A DNA stretch of 64,000 bases from Aurantimonas coralicida DSM 14790 (GTDB lineage Bacteria > Pseudomonadota > Alphaproteobacteria > Rhizobiales > Rhizobiaceae), in the NCBI RefSeq assembly GCF_000421645.1, contig NZ_ATXK01000008.1:62001-126000 (forward strand), read 5' to 3'. Below the pieces are notes generated by a model, which was given only the letters and a program-made list of their open reading frames with translations, had not been told where the DNA came from and searched no databases. A program made the position numbers and the translations under genes. Each line of letters starts with the position of its first letter. Position 1 is the first letter of the stretch. Shown here in pieces: positions 19,473-29,433 of the stretch.

Positions 19473-20705
19473 CTAGCGCAATTGCGGAGTGACGTCAAAC
19501 AGCCGGCGATGCTCGGCCATGGCGAAGGTATCGGTCATGCCCGAGAGGTAATCCGAGACGCGCCGCGCCAGCTTGTCCGCCGGCAGCCTGTCCGCATCGC
19601 GGCTCCAGTCGCCCGGCATCAGGTCGGGCCGCGCCATCAGCCGCTCGAACAGCGCATCGACGATGCCTTCGGCGGTGCGCATCACCTGCATGATGCTCTC
19701 GTTGCGATAGACCCGTTCGAAGAGGAAACGCCGCGTCTCGTCCACCGCCTGACGCATGGCCGGCGAGAACAGCACGATCGCGCGGTCGGCCGAGCGGATG
19801 TCCCCTGCATTCTTCGGGTCGATGGCGGCGATGCCGGAGAGCGCCGTGCCGATGACGTCCTCGACCATGCGGGTGATGTGGCGTCGCAGGATCTCGTGGC
19901 CGGTGCGGGTGCGGTCGAGACCGGGATAGGCCTCCTCGACCTCCTTCAGGATGGCGCCGGCGAGCCGCAGCTCGCGCAGATCCTCCACGTCGATCAAGCC
20001 GGCCCTGAGCCCGTCGTCGAGATCATGGGTGTTGTAGGCGATGTCGTCCGAGATCGCCGCGGCCTGCGCTTCGAGGCTGGCGAAGCCATCGAGCTCCAGC
20101 GGGAACAGCGCGTCGAAATCCGCCACGGGCCTCGGCAGCAGCGTGCCCGGCTCGGCCCGCGGCCCGACCAGCGGGCCATTGTGCTTGACCAGCCCCTCCA
20201 GCGTTTCCCAGGCCAGGTTCAGCCCGTCGAACTCGGCGTAACGATGCTCCAGCGCCGTGACGATCCGCAGCGACTGCGCGTTGTGGTCGAAGCCGCCATA
20301 GGCCGCCATTTGCCGGTCGAGGGCCCGCTCGCCGGCATGGCCGAAGGGCGTGTGGCCGAAATCGTGGACCAGCGCGATGGCCTCGGTCAGATCCTCGTCG
20401 AGCCGCAGCGCCCGGGCGAAGGCGCGGGCGATCTGCGACACTTCGATCGTGTGGGTCAGGCGGGTGCGGAAATGGTCACCCTCGTCGGCGACGAAGACCT
20501 GGGTCTTGTGCTTCAGCCGGCGAAAGGCGGTCGAATGGACGATCCGGTCGCGATCGCGCTGAAACGGCGTGCGGGTGCGGCTGGCGGGTTCGGGATAGAG
20601 GCGGCCGCGGGATTCCTCGGGCTGCACGGCGTAAGGGGCACGGGCGATGCCGCCCATCCCGATCCGCGCGAATGCCGCGTCGCGTGTTCCCTGGGATTCA
20701 TCCAT
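19473..20705 (-). CDS. dgt: Deoxyguanosinetriphosphate triphosphohydrolase-like protein
   Basis: A 410-residue HD-domain dNTP triphosphohydrolase. The metal ligands are visible in [20 protein letters not shown] (first His) and in [17 protein letters not shown] (His-Asp), with [15 protein letters not shown] giving a later aspartate. The amino-terminal [20 protein letters not shown] is typical of the dGTPase-like type 2 subfamily. The start at 20705 ([12 protein letters not shown]) is chosen because the 40 codons before it run into the promoter region of the divergent erpA gene and do not look coding. Confidence 0.93.
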   Translation of the reverse strand: MDESQGTRDAAFARIGMGGIARAPYAVQPEESRGRLYPEPASRTRTPFQRDRDRIVHSTAFRRLKHKTQVFVADEGDHFRTRLTHTIEVSQIARAFARALRLDEDLTEAIALVHDFGHTPFGHAGERALDRQMAAYGGFDHNAQSLRIVTALEHRYAEFDGLNLAWETLEGLVKHNGPLVGPRAEPGTLLPRPVADFDALFPLELDGFASLEAQAAAISDDIAYNTHDLDDGLRAGLIDVEDLRELRLAGAILKEVEEAYPGLDRTRTGHEILRRHITRMVEDVIGTALSGIAAIDPKNAGDIRSADRAIVLFSPAMRQAVDETRRFLFERVYRNESIMQVMRTAEGIVDALFERLMARPDLMPGDWSRDADRLPADKLARRVSDYLSGMTDTFAMAEHRRLFDVTPQLR

Positions 20706-20811
20706 CGCGAAACGATCCGTCCCGATTGACCGGCCAACCCGGCGTCCATACTTAAGTGTCAGCCCTCGAACAAGGAGCGGCGCGCCAGCCAACGACGCGC
20801 CGAACGGCAAG

Positions 20812-21153
20812 ATGAGCGACACCACCGATCACACCGTCACCGTTTCCGAAGCCGCAGCCCGGCGGATCGCGGCGATCCTGTCGAAAAGCGACGACGCCGA
20901 TTCGCTGCGCATTTCCGTCGAAGGCGGCGGATGCTCGGGCTTTTCCTACAAATACGACCTGACCAGCGGCCGCGAGGAGGACGACATCATCCTCGAGCGC
21001 GACGGCGCGCGGGTCGTTATCGACCCAGTCTCGATCGTCTATATGGAAGGCTCGGTGGTCGATTTCGTCGACGACCTGATGGGCCAGTCCTTCCAGATCC
21101 GCAATCCCAACGCCGTCGCCTCCTGCGGCTGCGGCACGTCCTTCTCGGTCTGA
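20812..21153 (+). CDS. erpA: Iron-sulfur cluster insertion protein ErpA/IscA
   Basis: A 113-residue A-type Fe-S carrier. The three conserved cysteines are present: one in [13 protein letters not shown] and two in the C-terminal [10 protein letters not shown]. The start is taken at 20812 (MSDTTDHTV); an open frame continues upstream but covers the dgt promoter and dgt start. It is divergent from dgt and followed seven bases later by xth. Confidence 0.92.
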   Translation: MSDTTDHTVTVSEAAARRIAAILSKSDDADSLRISVEGGGCSGFSYKYDLTSGREEDDIILERDGARVVIDPVSIVYMEGSVVDFVDDLMGQSFQIRNPNAVASCGCGTSFSV

Positions 21154-21160
21154 CGCCCCC

Positions 21161-21943
21161 GTGCTGATCGCGACCTGGAACATCAACGGCGTCAAGGCCC
21201 GCCTCGACGCCCTTCTCGCCTGGCTGCGGGAACGTTCGCCCGACATCGCCTGCCTGCAGGAGATCAAGAATGTCGACGAGACCTTCCCGCGCGAGGCGCT
21301 CGAGGCGCTCGGCTACCATGTGGAGACGCATGGCCAGAAGGGCTTCAACGGCGTCGCGCTCCTGTCGAAGGAGAAGCCGGTCTCGATCGAGCCGCGGCTG
21401 CCGGGCGACAGCAGCGACGAGCATGCCCGCTTCATTGAGGGCGTCTGGGATTTCCACGGCCGCCCCTTGCGGGTCGCTTCGCTCTACCTGCCCAACGGCA
21501 ATCCGCTGGGCACCGAGAAATTCACCTACAAGCTCGCCTGGATGCAGCGTCTCCACGCCCATGCCCGCGAAAGCATGGCCCGCGAGGAACTGCTGGTGCT
21601 GGCCGGCGACTACAACATCATCCCCGAACGCACCGACGCGGCGCGGCCCGACAACTGGACGGGCGACGCCCTCTTCCAGCCCGAGAGCCGCGCGGCCTAT
21701 CGCCGGCTCATCAATCTGGGGCTGAGTGACGCGATCCGCGCCACGACCGATGCCGACGGCACCTACAGTTTCTGGGATTATCAGGCCGGTGCCTGGCAGA
21801 AGAACAACGGCATCCGCATCGACCATCTGCTGCTGTCGCCCGAGGCGCAGGACCGGATGGCATCGGCGGGGATCGACCGGCATGTGCGCGGCTGGGAAAA
21901 GCCGTCGGACCACGTCCCGGTGCTGGTCGAACTGGCAGCCTGA
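21161..21943 (+). CDS. xth: Exodeoxyribonuclease III
   Basis: A 260-residue endonuclease/exonuclease/phosphatase-fold enzyme, the AP endonuclease of base-excision repair. The start IATWNINGVKARLDALLAWL, the LQEIKN metal ligand, GDYNI, and the C-terminal RIDHLLLSPEA and SDHVPVLVEL motifs are all present. The start codon is GTG at 21161, seven bases after the erpA stop. It is convergent with exoR. Confidence 0.95.
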   Translation: MLIATWNINGVKARLDALLAWLRERSPDIACLQEIKNVDETFPREALEALGYHVETHGQKGFNGVALLSKEKPVSIEPRLPGDSSDEHARFIEGVWDFHGRPLRVASLYLPNGNPLGTEKFTYKLAWMQRLHAHARESMAREELLVLAGDYNIIPERTDAARPDNWTGDALFQPESRAAYRRLINLGLSDAIRATTDADGTYSFWDYQAGAWQKNNGIRIDHLLLSPEAQDRMASAGIDRHVRGWEKPSDHVPVLVELAA

Positions 21944-22003
21944 GCCGCTCTGACGCATTCCATCGGAGCGCAGACGCGGCCGTCGCAAACTATCCGCAGA
22001 TGA

Positions 22004-22840
22004 TCAGTTCTTGGTGCTGACCATGCCGGTCGCGGACGCGATCTGCTGCTCGGCATAGGCGAGCGCGGTGCGCCGTTCGTTTTCCGAGGCGATCGCGAAG
22101 ATCTCTTCCTGCAGCGGACGGATCCACTTTTCGTCGCGCGGCGAGGCCTGCTTCAGCGCCATGGTCAGCATGCCGAGCCCGCGCACCGGCTGGGCCGGCA
22201 GCGAGATGCGGTCACCGTCGAACAGCAGATAGCCGAGCAGCGCCGCGGCGCCGACATTGCCCTTCTCGGCGGCCAGATTCAGCCAGCGCGCCGCCTGCCG
22301 GGGATTGGCCTTGCCGCCCTCCCCGTTCAGCGTCATGCGGCCCAGTTCGAACTGCGCCTTGGCGTCGCCGAAATAGGACGCGGCGTGGAAGTAGAACTGC
22401 CGCGCACGCTGCAGGTCCACCGCCACCGGACTGCCCGAGATTCCCACGCGCAGATAGTCGGCCAGCGCGACGACCGCGCTGGAGACGTAGGCGGCATTGG
22501 TGAAGTTGCCTTCCTCCTCGCCCTGATCGCGCACGATCTGTTCGAAGATCTTGAAGGCCTCGTAGTCGTTCTCCGGCACGCCGTCGCCCTCGGCATACAT
22601 CCGGCCGAGCTTCCAGCGCGCGCCGGGATGTCCCTTGTCGGCGGCGTAGCGCAGCGCCTCGAAGGCTTCCACCTTCTCGCCGCGCTGATAGGCCTTGAAG
22701 CCGAAGGAGAAGAGTTCCAGCGGTCCTGCGTCGGGATTGACCCTGGCCGCCGGGTCGAGCGCAAGCGCCGACCCGCCGACGCTGCCAAGCAGCGTCAACG
22801 CCAGGATCGAGACCGACAGGAACGAACTAGAGGTCCGCAT
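22004..22840 (-). CDS. exoR: Periplasmic Sel1-repeat regulator ExoR
   Basis: A 278-residue secreted Sel1-repeat protein. A signal peptide ([20 protein letters not shown]) precedes repeats such as [40 protein letters not shown] and [20 protein letters not shown]. The sequence and spacing closely match rhizobial ExoR, the periplasmic inhibitor of the ExoS/ChvI two-component system that controls exopolysaccharide, motility and the acid response. Proteolysis of ExoR is what relieves that inhibition in studied species. Its start lies 14 bases inside the end of ilvD, so it is probably co-transcribed with ilvD. It is convergent with xth. Confidence 0.9.
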   Translation of the reverse strand: MRTSSSFLSVSILALTLLGSVGGSALALDPAARVNPDAGPLELFSFGFKAYQRGEKVEAFEALRYAADKGHPGARWKLGRMYAEGDGVPENDYEAFKIFEQIVRDQGEEEGNFTNAAYVSSAVVALADYLRVGISGSPVAVDLQRARQFYFHAASYFGDAKAQFELGRMTLNGEGGKANPRQAARWLNLAAEKGNVGAAALLGYLLFDGDRISLPAQPVRGLGMLTMALKQASPRDEKWIRPLQEEIFAIASENERRTALAYAEQQIASATGMVSTKN

Positions 22841-24551
22841 AACAGTGCTTTTCCGCCGCTCCGCCCGGATGTGTCACTGCGCCGAGGCGCGCCGTGCCGA
22901 CCTGCTGGGCGTATTTCCAGATGGCACCGGACTGGTAGTCGGTTTCGCGGGGCTTCCAGTCTTCGGCCCGCTTCTTCATGTCGTCATCCGACACGTCCAC
23001 GTCCAGTGTCCCGGCGACGGCATCGATGGTGATGATGTCGCCATCGCGCAGCAGGCCGATCGGACCGCCGAGCGCCGCTTCCGGGCCGACATGGCCGATG
23101 CAGAAGCCGCGGGTCGCGCCGGAGAACCGGCCGTCGGTGATCAGCGCGACCTTGTCGCCCATGCCCTGGCCGTAGAGCGCCGCCGTGGTCGACAGCATCT
23201 CGCGCATGCCGGGTCCGCCGCGCGGGCCCTCGTAGCGGATGACGAGAACCTCGCCTTCCTTGTACTGGCGCTTGGCGACGGCCTCGTAGCATTCCTCTTC
23301 CGAATCGAAGCAGCGCGCCGGGCCGGAGAACCGCAGGTTCTTCATGCCCGCCACCTTCACGATGGCGCCGTCCTGGGCGAGGTTGCCCTTCAGGCCGACG
23401 ACGCCGCCGGTCTCGGTGATCGGCGTGTTGGCCGGATGGATGACGTCCTGGTTCGGGTTCCAGGTCACCTTCGCCATGTTCTCGGCAATGGTGCGGCCGG
23501 TGACGGTCATGCAGTCGCCGTGCAGATAGCCATGGTCCAGCATGGTCTTCATCAGCATCGGGATGCCGCCGGCCTCGAACATGTCCTTGGCGACGTATTT
23601 GCCGCCCGGCTTGAGGTTGGCGATGTAGGGCGTCTTGCGGAAGATCTCCGCGACGTCGAACAGGTCGAACTCGATGCCGCATTCATGCGCGATCGCCGGC
23701 AGATGCAGGGCGCCATTGGTCGAACCGCCGGTCGCCGCGACGACGGCGGCGGCGTTCTCCAGCGCCTTGCGGGTGACGATGTCGCGCGGCCGGATGTTGC
23801 GGGCCAGGAGCTCCATGACGATCTCGCCCGACGCGTAGCAGAACTTGTCGCGGATCTCGTAGGGCGCCGGCGCACCGCAGGAATAGGGCAGCGCCAGGCC
23901 GATGGCCTCGGCCACGGTCGCCATGGTGTTGGCGGTGAACTGCGCGCCGCAGGAACCGGCCGACGGACAGGCGACCTGCTCGATCTCGTCGAGATCGTCA
24001 TCGTTCATCTCGCCGACCGAATGCTTGCCGACCGCCTCGAAGATGTCCTGGACGGTGACCTGCTGGCCGCGGAAATTGCCCGGCAGGATCGACCCGCCAT
24101 AGATGAAGACCGACGGCACGTTCAGGCGAACCATCGCCATCATCATGCCCGGAAGCGACTTGTCGCAGCCGGCCAGACCCACCAGCGCGTCATAGGCATG
24201 GCCGCGCATGGTCAGCTCGACCGAATCGGCGATGAGGTCGCGCGAGACCAGCGAGGCCTTCATGCCCTGATGGCCCATGGCGATGCCGTCGGTGACGGTG
24301 ATGGTGCAGAATTCGCGCGGCGTGCCGCGGGCTGCCGCGACGCCCTTCTTGACGACCTGCGCCTGGCGCATCAGCGAGATGTTGCACGGCGCGGCCTCGT
24401 TCCAGCAGGAGGCGACGCCGACCAGCGGCTGATGGATCTCTTCCTTGGTGAGACCCATGGCGTAGAGATACGAGCGGTGCGGCGCGCGCGACGGCCCCTC
24501 GGTCACATGCCGGCTGGGCAGGTTCTTCTTGTCGATCGAATGCGCGTCCAT
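22827..24551 (-). CDS. ilvD: Dihydroxy-acid dehydratase
   Basis: A 574-residue IlvD/Edd enzyme of valine, leucine and isoleucine synthesis. Likely Fe-S ligand cysteines sit at 56 (APCNISL), 129 ([10 protein letters not shown]) and 201 ([18 protein letters not shown]), and [20 protein letters not shown] is the family's C-terminal signature. The start [19 protein letters not shown] at 24551 matches the shorter IlvD form common in Rhizobiales. Related sugar-acid dehydratases share this fold, but the overall sequence fits IlvD better. Its end overlaps exoR by 14 bases. Confidence 0.93.
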   Translation of the reverse strand: MDAHSIDKKNLPSRHVTEGPSRAPHRSYLYAMGLTKEEIHQPLVGVASCWNEAAPCNISLMRQAQVVKKGVAAARGTPREFCTITVTDGIAMGHQGMKASLVSRDLIADSVELTMRGHAYDALVGLAGCDKSLPGMMMAMVRLNVPSVFIYGGSILPGNFRGQQVTVQDIFEAVGKHSVGEMNDDDLDEIEQVACPSAGSCGAQFTANTMATVAEAIGLALPYSCGAPAPYEIRDKFCYASGEIVMELLARNIRPRDIVTRKALENAAAVVAATGGSTNGALHLPAIAHECGIEFDLFDVAEIFRKTPYIANLKPGGKYVAKDMFEAGGIPMLMKTMLDHGYLHGDCMTVTGRTIAENMAKVTWNPNQDVIHPANTPITETGGVVGLKGNLAQDGAIVKVAGMKNLRFSGPARCFDSEEECYEAVAKRQYKEGEVLVIRYEGPRGGPGMREMLSTTAALYGQGMGDKVALITDGRFSGATRGFCIGHVGPEAALGGPIGLLRDGDIITIDAVAGTLDVDVSDDDMKKRAEDWKPRETDYQSGAIWKYAQQVGTARLGAVTHPGGAAEKHCYADL

Positions 24552-24753
24552 CGGTCCCCCTCGTACACAACGCTGTTCATGGCCCGCCTCGACGCCGCGC
24601 CCGATCAGCACCTCTGGGGTGAGCGGGTTTTGTGGCGGCAACGGGGCATGGCTCCCCGCGGCGGACTATAGGCGATGCTCCGCTGCAATAGTGTTGCAGC
24701 GATCCCACAAGCAGCGAATTCGCCTCGATGCCCGCGAGAGGGTCCCGGCCAGC

Positions 24754-24781
24754 AAAAAGGCGCGCCCTGCGGACGCGCCTT
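24754..24781 (-). terminator. Rho-independent terminator of the porin gene
   Basis: Read on the minus strand, an 8-base stem (aaggcgcg with cgcgcctt) around a 9-base loop is followed by a T-run. It lies 36 bases after the stop of the OmpP1/FadL gene and so separates it from ilvD. Confidence 0.8.
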
Positions 24782-24816
24782 CCTTGTGTTTCAACGAGTT
24801 GGTCGTAAGACCGGAC

Positions 24817-26079
24817 TCAGAAAGTGAACTTCATCGAGGCGTTGACCGCATAGACGAAATCGTCGCCGACCGTGGCATTGAAGTACGCACCGTCGCTGGT
24901 CGACTGCTCGCCATCGGTCCAGTAGCCGACGAGACCGCCGAAGCGCAGCTCGCTCCACTCATTGGCCTTGAACGAGACGCCGCCGGCCAGGGTGTAGAGA
25001 TCGGTGTAGGTCGTCTCCGAACCGGTCGACACGCCGCGATCGTAGCCGACCGAGACGGCCGCCGAGATCTCGTCGGTGAACGCCCGGCCGAGGCCGATCG
25101 ACGCCGTGTAGCCGTCACGCCAGTTGTAGGGCGACAGGCTCGAGCGGGTCACGCCACCGGTGGTGATCGAGCTGACGGCGGTGCCGTTGGTGCTCCAGTC
25201 GGTCCAGCGGAACGACGCCAGCAGCAACGTGCCCGGTGCGATGCCGGTCTGCGCGTTGATGTAGAGGCTCTGCGGGCTGACGACATCCGAGAAGTTGGAG
25301 GTGCCTGCCGCAACTGGAGTTCCGGGAGCCGGAGCGCCGGGCACGACAACCTGCACGCCACCGGGTCCGATGATGTAGGCATCGCCGTTCGCCGTCACCT
25401 GTCCGGTACCGGTGAACTCATCATGCGTTGCCTCGGAGCGATACATCACCTGGGCGCGCAGAGCGATTTCCGGCTTCTCGAATGCCGCACCGACGCGATA
25501 GCCGTATGCATAGTCGCTCTTCGTCTCGACGGTCGTGCGCACCGGCAGGAACACCGGAACCGCATTGATCGGAGTCGCAGAGAGGCTGGTTCCATCGAAG
25601 GTGAAGTCTTCGGCGAAGACGCCGCCGAGAATGCTGAAGCGGCCGATGTCATTGGTGTAGGACAGGCGGCAGGTCAGGCCGAACTCGTTCGACTCGAACT
25701 CGCTCGTCTCGGTTCGCGAATTGGCCGTCGGACCAGCCGGAAGCGCCCCGCCCGGCGCGCCGGTGTAGTCGGATTCCGCCGCGAAGGAGATCACGTAGGT
25801 GCCTGCGCAGCCAGCCATCTCGCTGTTGATGCCGAAGGCCAGCGACGGGATGAGGTAATCCTGCGTATAGGTGCCGAAATTGCCGCTCTGGCCGTTTATC
25901 GACTCGAAGCCGCGCTGCGGATTGACGTAGGTGACGCCGGTCCGCATCACGGCGGTGCCCTGCTCGAACAGGATGTCCGTGTCAGCCGTGCCGCGCTGGA
26001 AGCCACCGGCGAGGGCCGACGTGCTGAGCGCCGCCGAAGCCAGGGACGCGCCGAGAATCGTTGTCAGAAAAGTTCGCAA
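24817..26079 (-). CDS. OmpP1/FadL family outer-membrane protein
   Basis: An outer-membrane beta-barrel of the OmpP1/FadL long-chain fatty-acid channel family. A signal peptide (TILGASLASAALSTSALA) is followed by the family's mature start GGFQRGTADTDILFEQGTAV, and the protein ends NASMKFTF with a terminal Phe as porins do. The 420-residue form starts with TTG at 26079, preceded by a ggggga ribosome binding site; a longer frame upstream would bury the signal peptide. Two cysteines (GCAGTY and LTCRLSY) could form a disulfide. The substrate is unknown. Confidence 0.82.
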   Translation of the reverse strand: MRTFLTTILGASLASAALSTSALAGGFQRGTADTDILFEQGTAVMRTGVTYVNPQRGFESINGQSGNFGTYTQDYLIPSLAFGINSEMAGCAGTYVISFAAESDYTGAPGGALPAGPTANSRTETSEFESNEFGLTCRLSYTNDIGRFSILGGVFAEDFTFDGTSLSATPINAVPVFLPVRTTVETKSDYAYGYRVGAAFEKPEIALRAQVMYRSEATHDEFTGTGQVTANGDAYIIGPGGVQVVVPGAPAPGTPVAAGTSNFSDVVSPQSLYINAQTGIAPGTLLLASFRWTDWSTNGTAVSSITTGGVTRSSLSPYNWRDGYTASIGLGRAFTDEISAAVSVGYDRGVSTGSETTYTDLYTLAGGVSFKANEWSELRFGGLVGYWTDGEQSTSDGAYFNATVGDDFVYAVNASMKFTF

Positions 26080-26452
26080 TGGAATCCCCCCACTCTTGTT
26101 GAACTTCCGCGGGAACCCAGCCGCTGAAAGTTGACGCAAACGTAAACGATAAATTCGCGGTCCGGAACTCCCCGGTTGCAACACCGGGGCGATTGCGACG
26201 CTTCCGCCACAGCGGCGATCATAGCCGGCGAAGCCTGCGCAAGCCTTTGCACATTCTGCTTTTTCGCGTTGGGGAACGGGCAGTTACGTAGGGAGAGATC
26301 GGCGCGCGCGCGGCACGAGGAGACAAAATCGTGTCCCGAGCGTGTCATAAATACGACAGATCGACGGCTCGGGGCCAAGGGCCGGATGATACCGGGCCTT
26401 GCAGGAGCACGGCGCCTCCATGCAAGGAAACGCCGTGCTCCCGGTTGTAAGG
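26080..26452. other. Intergenic region between valS and the porin gene
   Basis: No convincing gene is seen in these 373 bases. The region should hold the porin promoter. It contains a 7-base perfect inverted repeat (ccccggt and accgggg around tgcaac, near 26170-26188) about 100 bases upstream of the porin start, and a longer hairpin just beyond valS. I could not place a confident -35/-10 pair. Confidence 0.5.
26404..26441 (-). terminator. Hairpin just downstream of valS, possible terminator
   Basis: A perfect 11-base inverted repeat (ggagcacggcg and cgccgtgctcc) around a 16-base loop begins 11 bases after the valS stop. No T-run follows, so it may stabilise the transcript end instead of terminating it. 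Confidence 0.5.
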
Positions 26453-29296
26453 CTACTGCAACCGTTCGAGCGCCGCCGACAGCTTGTCGGCCTCGATCCG
26501 GTAGCCTTCGCGCTTCTCGCGCTCCTGCTCGACGATCTCGTCAGGCGCGTTGGCGACGAACTTCTGGTTGGAGAGCTTGCGGTCGATCCGCTCGATCTCG
26601 CCCAGGGCCTTGTCGCGGGCCTTGCCAAGGCGGCTGCGCTCGGCGGCGACGTCGATGAGCCCGGCCAGCGGCAGGGCAAAGCTGCCCCCTGCCGCGAGGA
26701 TCTGCGCCGACTGTTCCGGCGCGGTCTCCGCGGTGACGATGGTCGCCAGCCGTGCCAGCCGCTTCACCGCGGCGCCGTGCCGCTCCAGCCGCGCCGCGGT
26801 CGCCGCATCCGGCGCCACCGCGACGAGATCGGCCTCGGTCGCCGCCGGCACGTTCATCTCGGACCGCACCGAGCGGATCTCCGACACAACCTCGATCAGC
26901 CAGTTGATGTCGTCGGCGGCGTCGCGGTCGGCGAAGTCGAGCACCGGCCAGGCCGCATGGCAGAGCAGCGAGGCGCGTTCGCCGGCGGCGGTCACCTGCC
27001 ACAGCTCCTCGGTGATGAACGGCATGAACGGATGCAGCAGCGCGTAGATCCGGTCGAGCACCGCCCCCATGACGTGCCGCACCTCGTTGGCCGCAGCCTC
27101 GTCGCTGCCCATCAGAGCCGGCTTGGCCAGCTCCACATACCAGTCGCAGAACAGGTTCCAGACGAAGCGGTAGAGCGTCGCCGCCGCCTCGTTGAAGCGG
27201 TAGGCCGCGATGGCGGTCTCAGTCTCGGCGATGGTGCGGCCGAGCTCGGTCACGACCCAGCGGTTCAGCGGCAGCGTGAGCTGCGACGGATCGAGGGTGC
27301 CGCCGTGCACGGCGCCGTTCATCTCGGCGAAGCGGGTCGCGTTCCACAGCTTGGTGCCGAAGTTGCGGTAGCCGGCGATGCGCTGCGGATCGAGCTTCAC
27401 GTCGCGGCCCTGCGCCGCCATGATCGCCAGGGTGAAGCGCAGGGCGTCGGCGCCGAACTCGTCGATGAGATCGAGCGGATCGACCACATTGCCCTTCGAC
27501 TTCGACATCTTGGCGCCGGTCTTGTCGCGCACCAGGGCGTGGACATAAACCGTGTGGAACGGCTCCTCGTCCATGAATTCGAGGCCCATCATCATCATCC
27601 GGGCGACCCAGAAGAAGATGATGTCGAAGCCGGTGACGAGGACGCTGGTCGGATAATAGGTCGCGAGTTCCGGCGTCTGGTCCGGCCAGCCGAGCGTCGA
27701 GAACGGCCAGAGGGCCGACGAGAACCAGGTGTCGAGAACGTCCTCGTCGCGATGCAGGAAGCCGTCGCGGCGCGCCGGGTCGGCGGCCATGGCGCGGGCT
27801 TCCTCGTCGTCGATTGTGCCGTTGGTGACATAATGCGACAGCGCCGCGGCGACCGCCTCTTCCTCGGTCTTGGCGACGAAGATCTCGCCGTCCGGCCCGT
27901 ACCAGGCCGGGATCTGGTGGCCCCACCAGAGCTGACGCGAGATGCACCAGGGCTGGATGTTCTCCATCCAGTCGAAATAGGTCTTTTCCCAGTTCTTCGG
28001 CACGAACTTGGTGCGGCCCTCGCGCACCGAGGCGATGGCCGGCTCGGCCAGCGTCTTGGCGTCGACATACCACTGGTCGGTGAGGAACGGCTCGATCGGC
28101 ACGCCGCCGCGGTCGCCATGCGGCACCGTGTGCGGATGGTCCTCGACGGCGGCAAGGAGACCGCCCTCCTCCATCATCGCGACGATGGCCTCGCGCGCGG
28201 CAAAGCGGTCCTCGCCGTCGAGCGCCGCAATGGTGCGCTCGAGCTCGGCGGTCTCCTCCAGACCGTCGAGGAAGGCCTCGTTCTCGGCCAGCGTGATCTT
28301 CGCGGCGATCGTCAGGATGTTGATCTGCATGAGATCGTGGCGCTTGCCGACCTCGAAATCGTTGAAGTCGTGCGCCGGCGTCATCTTCACCGCGCCGGTG
28401 CCCGCCTCGGGATCGGGATATTCGTCGGCGACGATCGGAATCCGGCGGCCAACCAGCGGCAGGATGACGGACTTGCCGACGAGATCGCGGTAGCGCGGAT
28501 CCTCGGGGCTGACCGCCACGCCGCTGTCGCCCAGCATGGTCTCGGGCCGGGTCGTCGCGACGACCAGATGGTCGCGGGTCTCGTAGCCGGCGGGCTCGCC
28601 GTCGGACGGTTTCCACGCGATGCGGTTGCCCTCGGCATCGAGATTGTAGGGATGCTCGTAGGTGACGCCATCGGCCAGCGGATAGCGGAAATGCCAGAGG
28701 TGACCCTTCACCTCCTTCTGCTCGACCTCGAGGTCCGAAATCGCCGTGAGCAGCTTCGGGTCCCAGTTGACGAGACGCTTGTCCTTGTAGATCAGGCCCT
28801 TGCGATAGAGCTCGACGAAGACGTGCAGCACGGCCTTCGACAGGCCCTCGTCCATGGTGAAGCGCTCGCGCGACCAATCGCAGGACGCGCCGAGACGGCG
28901 CAGCTGGCCGAGGATCGCCCCGCCCGATTCGCCCTTCCACTGCCAGACCCGCTCGATGAAGGCGTCGCGGCCCATGTCGCGCCGGCCTGGCTCCTTGCGC
29001 TCGGCCAGCTGACGCTCGACGACCATCTGCGTGGCGATGCCGGCGTGATCGAGGCCCGGCTGCCACAGCACCTTCTTGCCGCGCATGCGCTCGAAGCGCA
29101 CCAGCACGTCCTGCAGCGTGTCGTTCAGCGCGTGCCCCATGTGGAGCGAGCCGGTGACATTGGGGGGCGGAATGACGATCGAGAAGGCTTCGGCGTCCTC
29201 GGCGGCGCCGGCTCCGGCGTGGAAGGCCTCGGCCTCTTCCCAACGCTCGGCGATACGCGGCTCGATCGCCGCGGCGTCATAGGTCTTTTCGATCAT
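26453..29296 (-). CDS. valS: Valine-tRNA ligase
   Basis: A 947-residue class I synthetase. The HIGH-type motif is in PPPNVTGSLHMGHALNDTLQ, the central editing domain includes ATTRPETMLGD, the KMSKS motif reads GAKMSKSKGNVVDPLDL, and the C-terminal coiled-coil arm (ERSRLGKARDKALGEIERID) is present. Length and order are normal. It follows popZ by 137 bases, an arrangement usual in Rhizobiales. Confidence 0.97.
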   Translation of the reverse strand: MIEKTYDAAAIEPRIAERWEEAEAFHAGAGAAEDAEAFSIVIPPPNVTGSLHMGHALNDTLQDVLVRFERMRGKKVLWQPGLDHAGIATQMVVERQLAERKEPGRRDMGRDAFIERVWQWKGESGGAILGQLRRLGASCDWSRERFTMDEGLSKAVLHVFVELYRKGLIYKDKRLVNWDPKLLTAISDLEVEQKEVKGHLWHFRYPLADGVTYEHPYNLDAEGNRIAWKPSDGEPAGYETRDHLVVATTRPETMLGDSGVAVSPEDPRYRDLVGKSVILPLVGRRIPIVADEYPDPEAGTGAVKMTPAHDFNDFEVGKRHDLMQINILTIAAKITLAENEAFLDGLEETAELERTIAALDGEDRFAAREAIVAMMEEGGLLAAVEDHPHTVPHGDRGGVPIEPFLTDQWYVDAKTLAEPAIASVREGRTKFVPKNWEKTYFDWMENIQPWCISRQLWWGHQIPAWYGPDGEIFVAKTEEEAVAAALSHYVTNGTIDDEEARAMAADPARRDGFLHRDEDVLDTWFSSALWPFSTLGWPDQTPELATYYPTSVLVTGFDIIFFWVARMMMMGLEFMDEEPFHTVYVHALVRDKTGAKMSKSKGNVVDPLDLIDEFGADALRFTLAIMAAQGRDVKLDPQRIAGYRNFGTKLWNATRFAEMNGAVHGGTLDPSQLTLPLNRWVVTELGRTIAETETAIAAYRFNEAAATLYRFVWNLFCDWYVELAKPALMGSDEAAANEVRHVMGAVLDRIYALLHPFMPFITEELWQVTAAGERASLLCHAAWPVLDFADRDAADDINWLIEVVSEIRSVRSEMNVPAATEADLVAVAPDAATAARLERHGAAVKRLARLATIVTAETAPEQSAQILAAGGSFALPLAGLIDVAAERSRLGKARDKALGEIERIDRKLSNQKFVANAPDEIVEQEREKREGYRIEADKLSAALERLQ

Positions 29297-29433
29297 GGCT
29301 TGTCCGGTGCGCGCGCCAGCCGGATTCCCCGGGGCGGTGATGTTCCAGAACCGGTTACAGCCTTGCTTTCGACACTGTCAACGAAGAGCCGTGTCGGCCC
29401 GCGATGCGATCTGCGCGCCGCAGGCCGGGTTTG

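Noticed and set aside
22827-24551. IlvD as the missing pentonate dehydratase of the AraD route
   Set aside because: The sequence matches the Rhizobiales dihydroxy-acid dehydratase over its length and it sits next to exoR, far from the catabolic genes. Shared fold alone is not enough.
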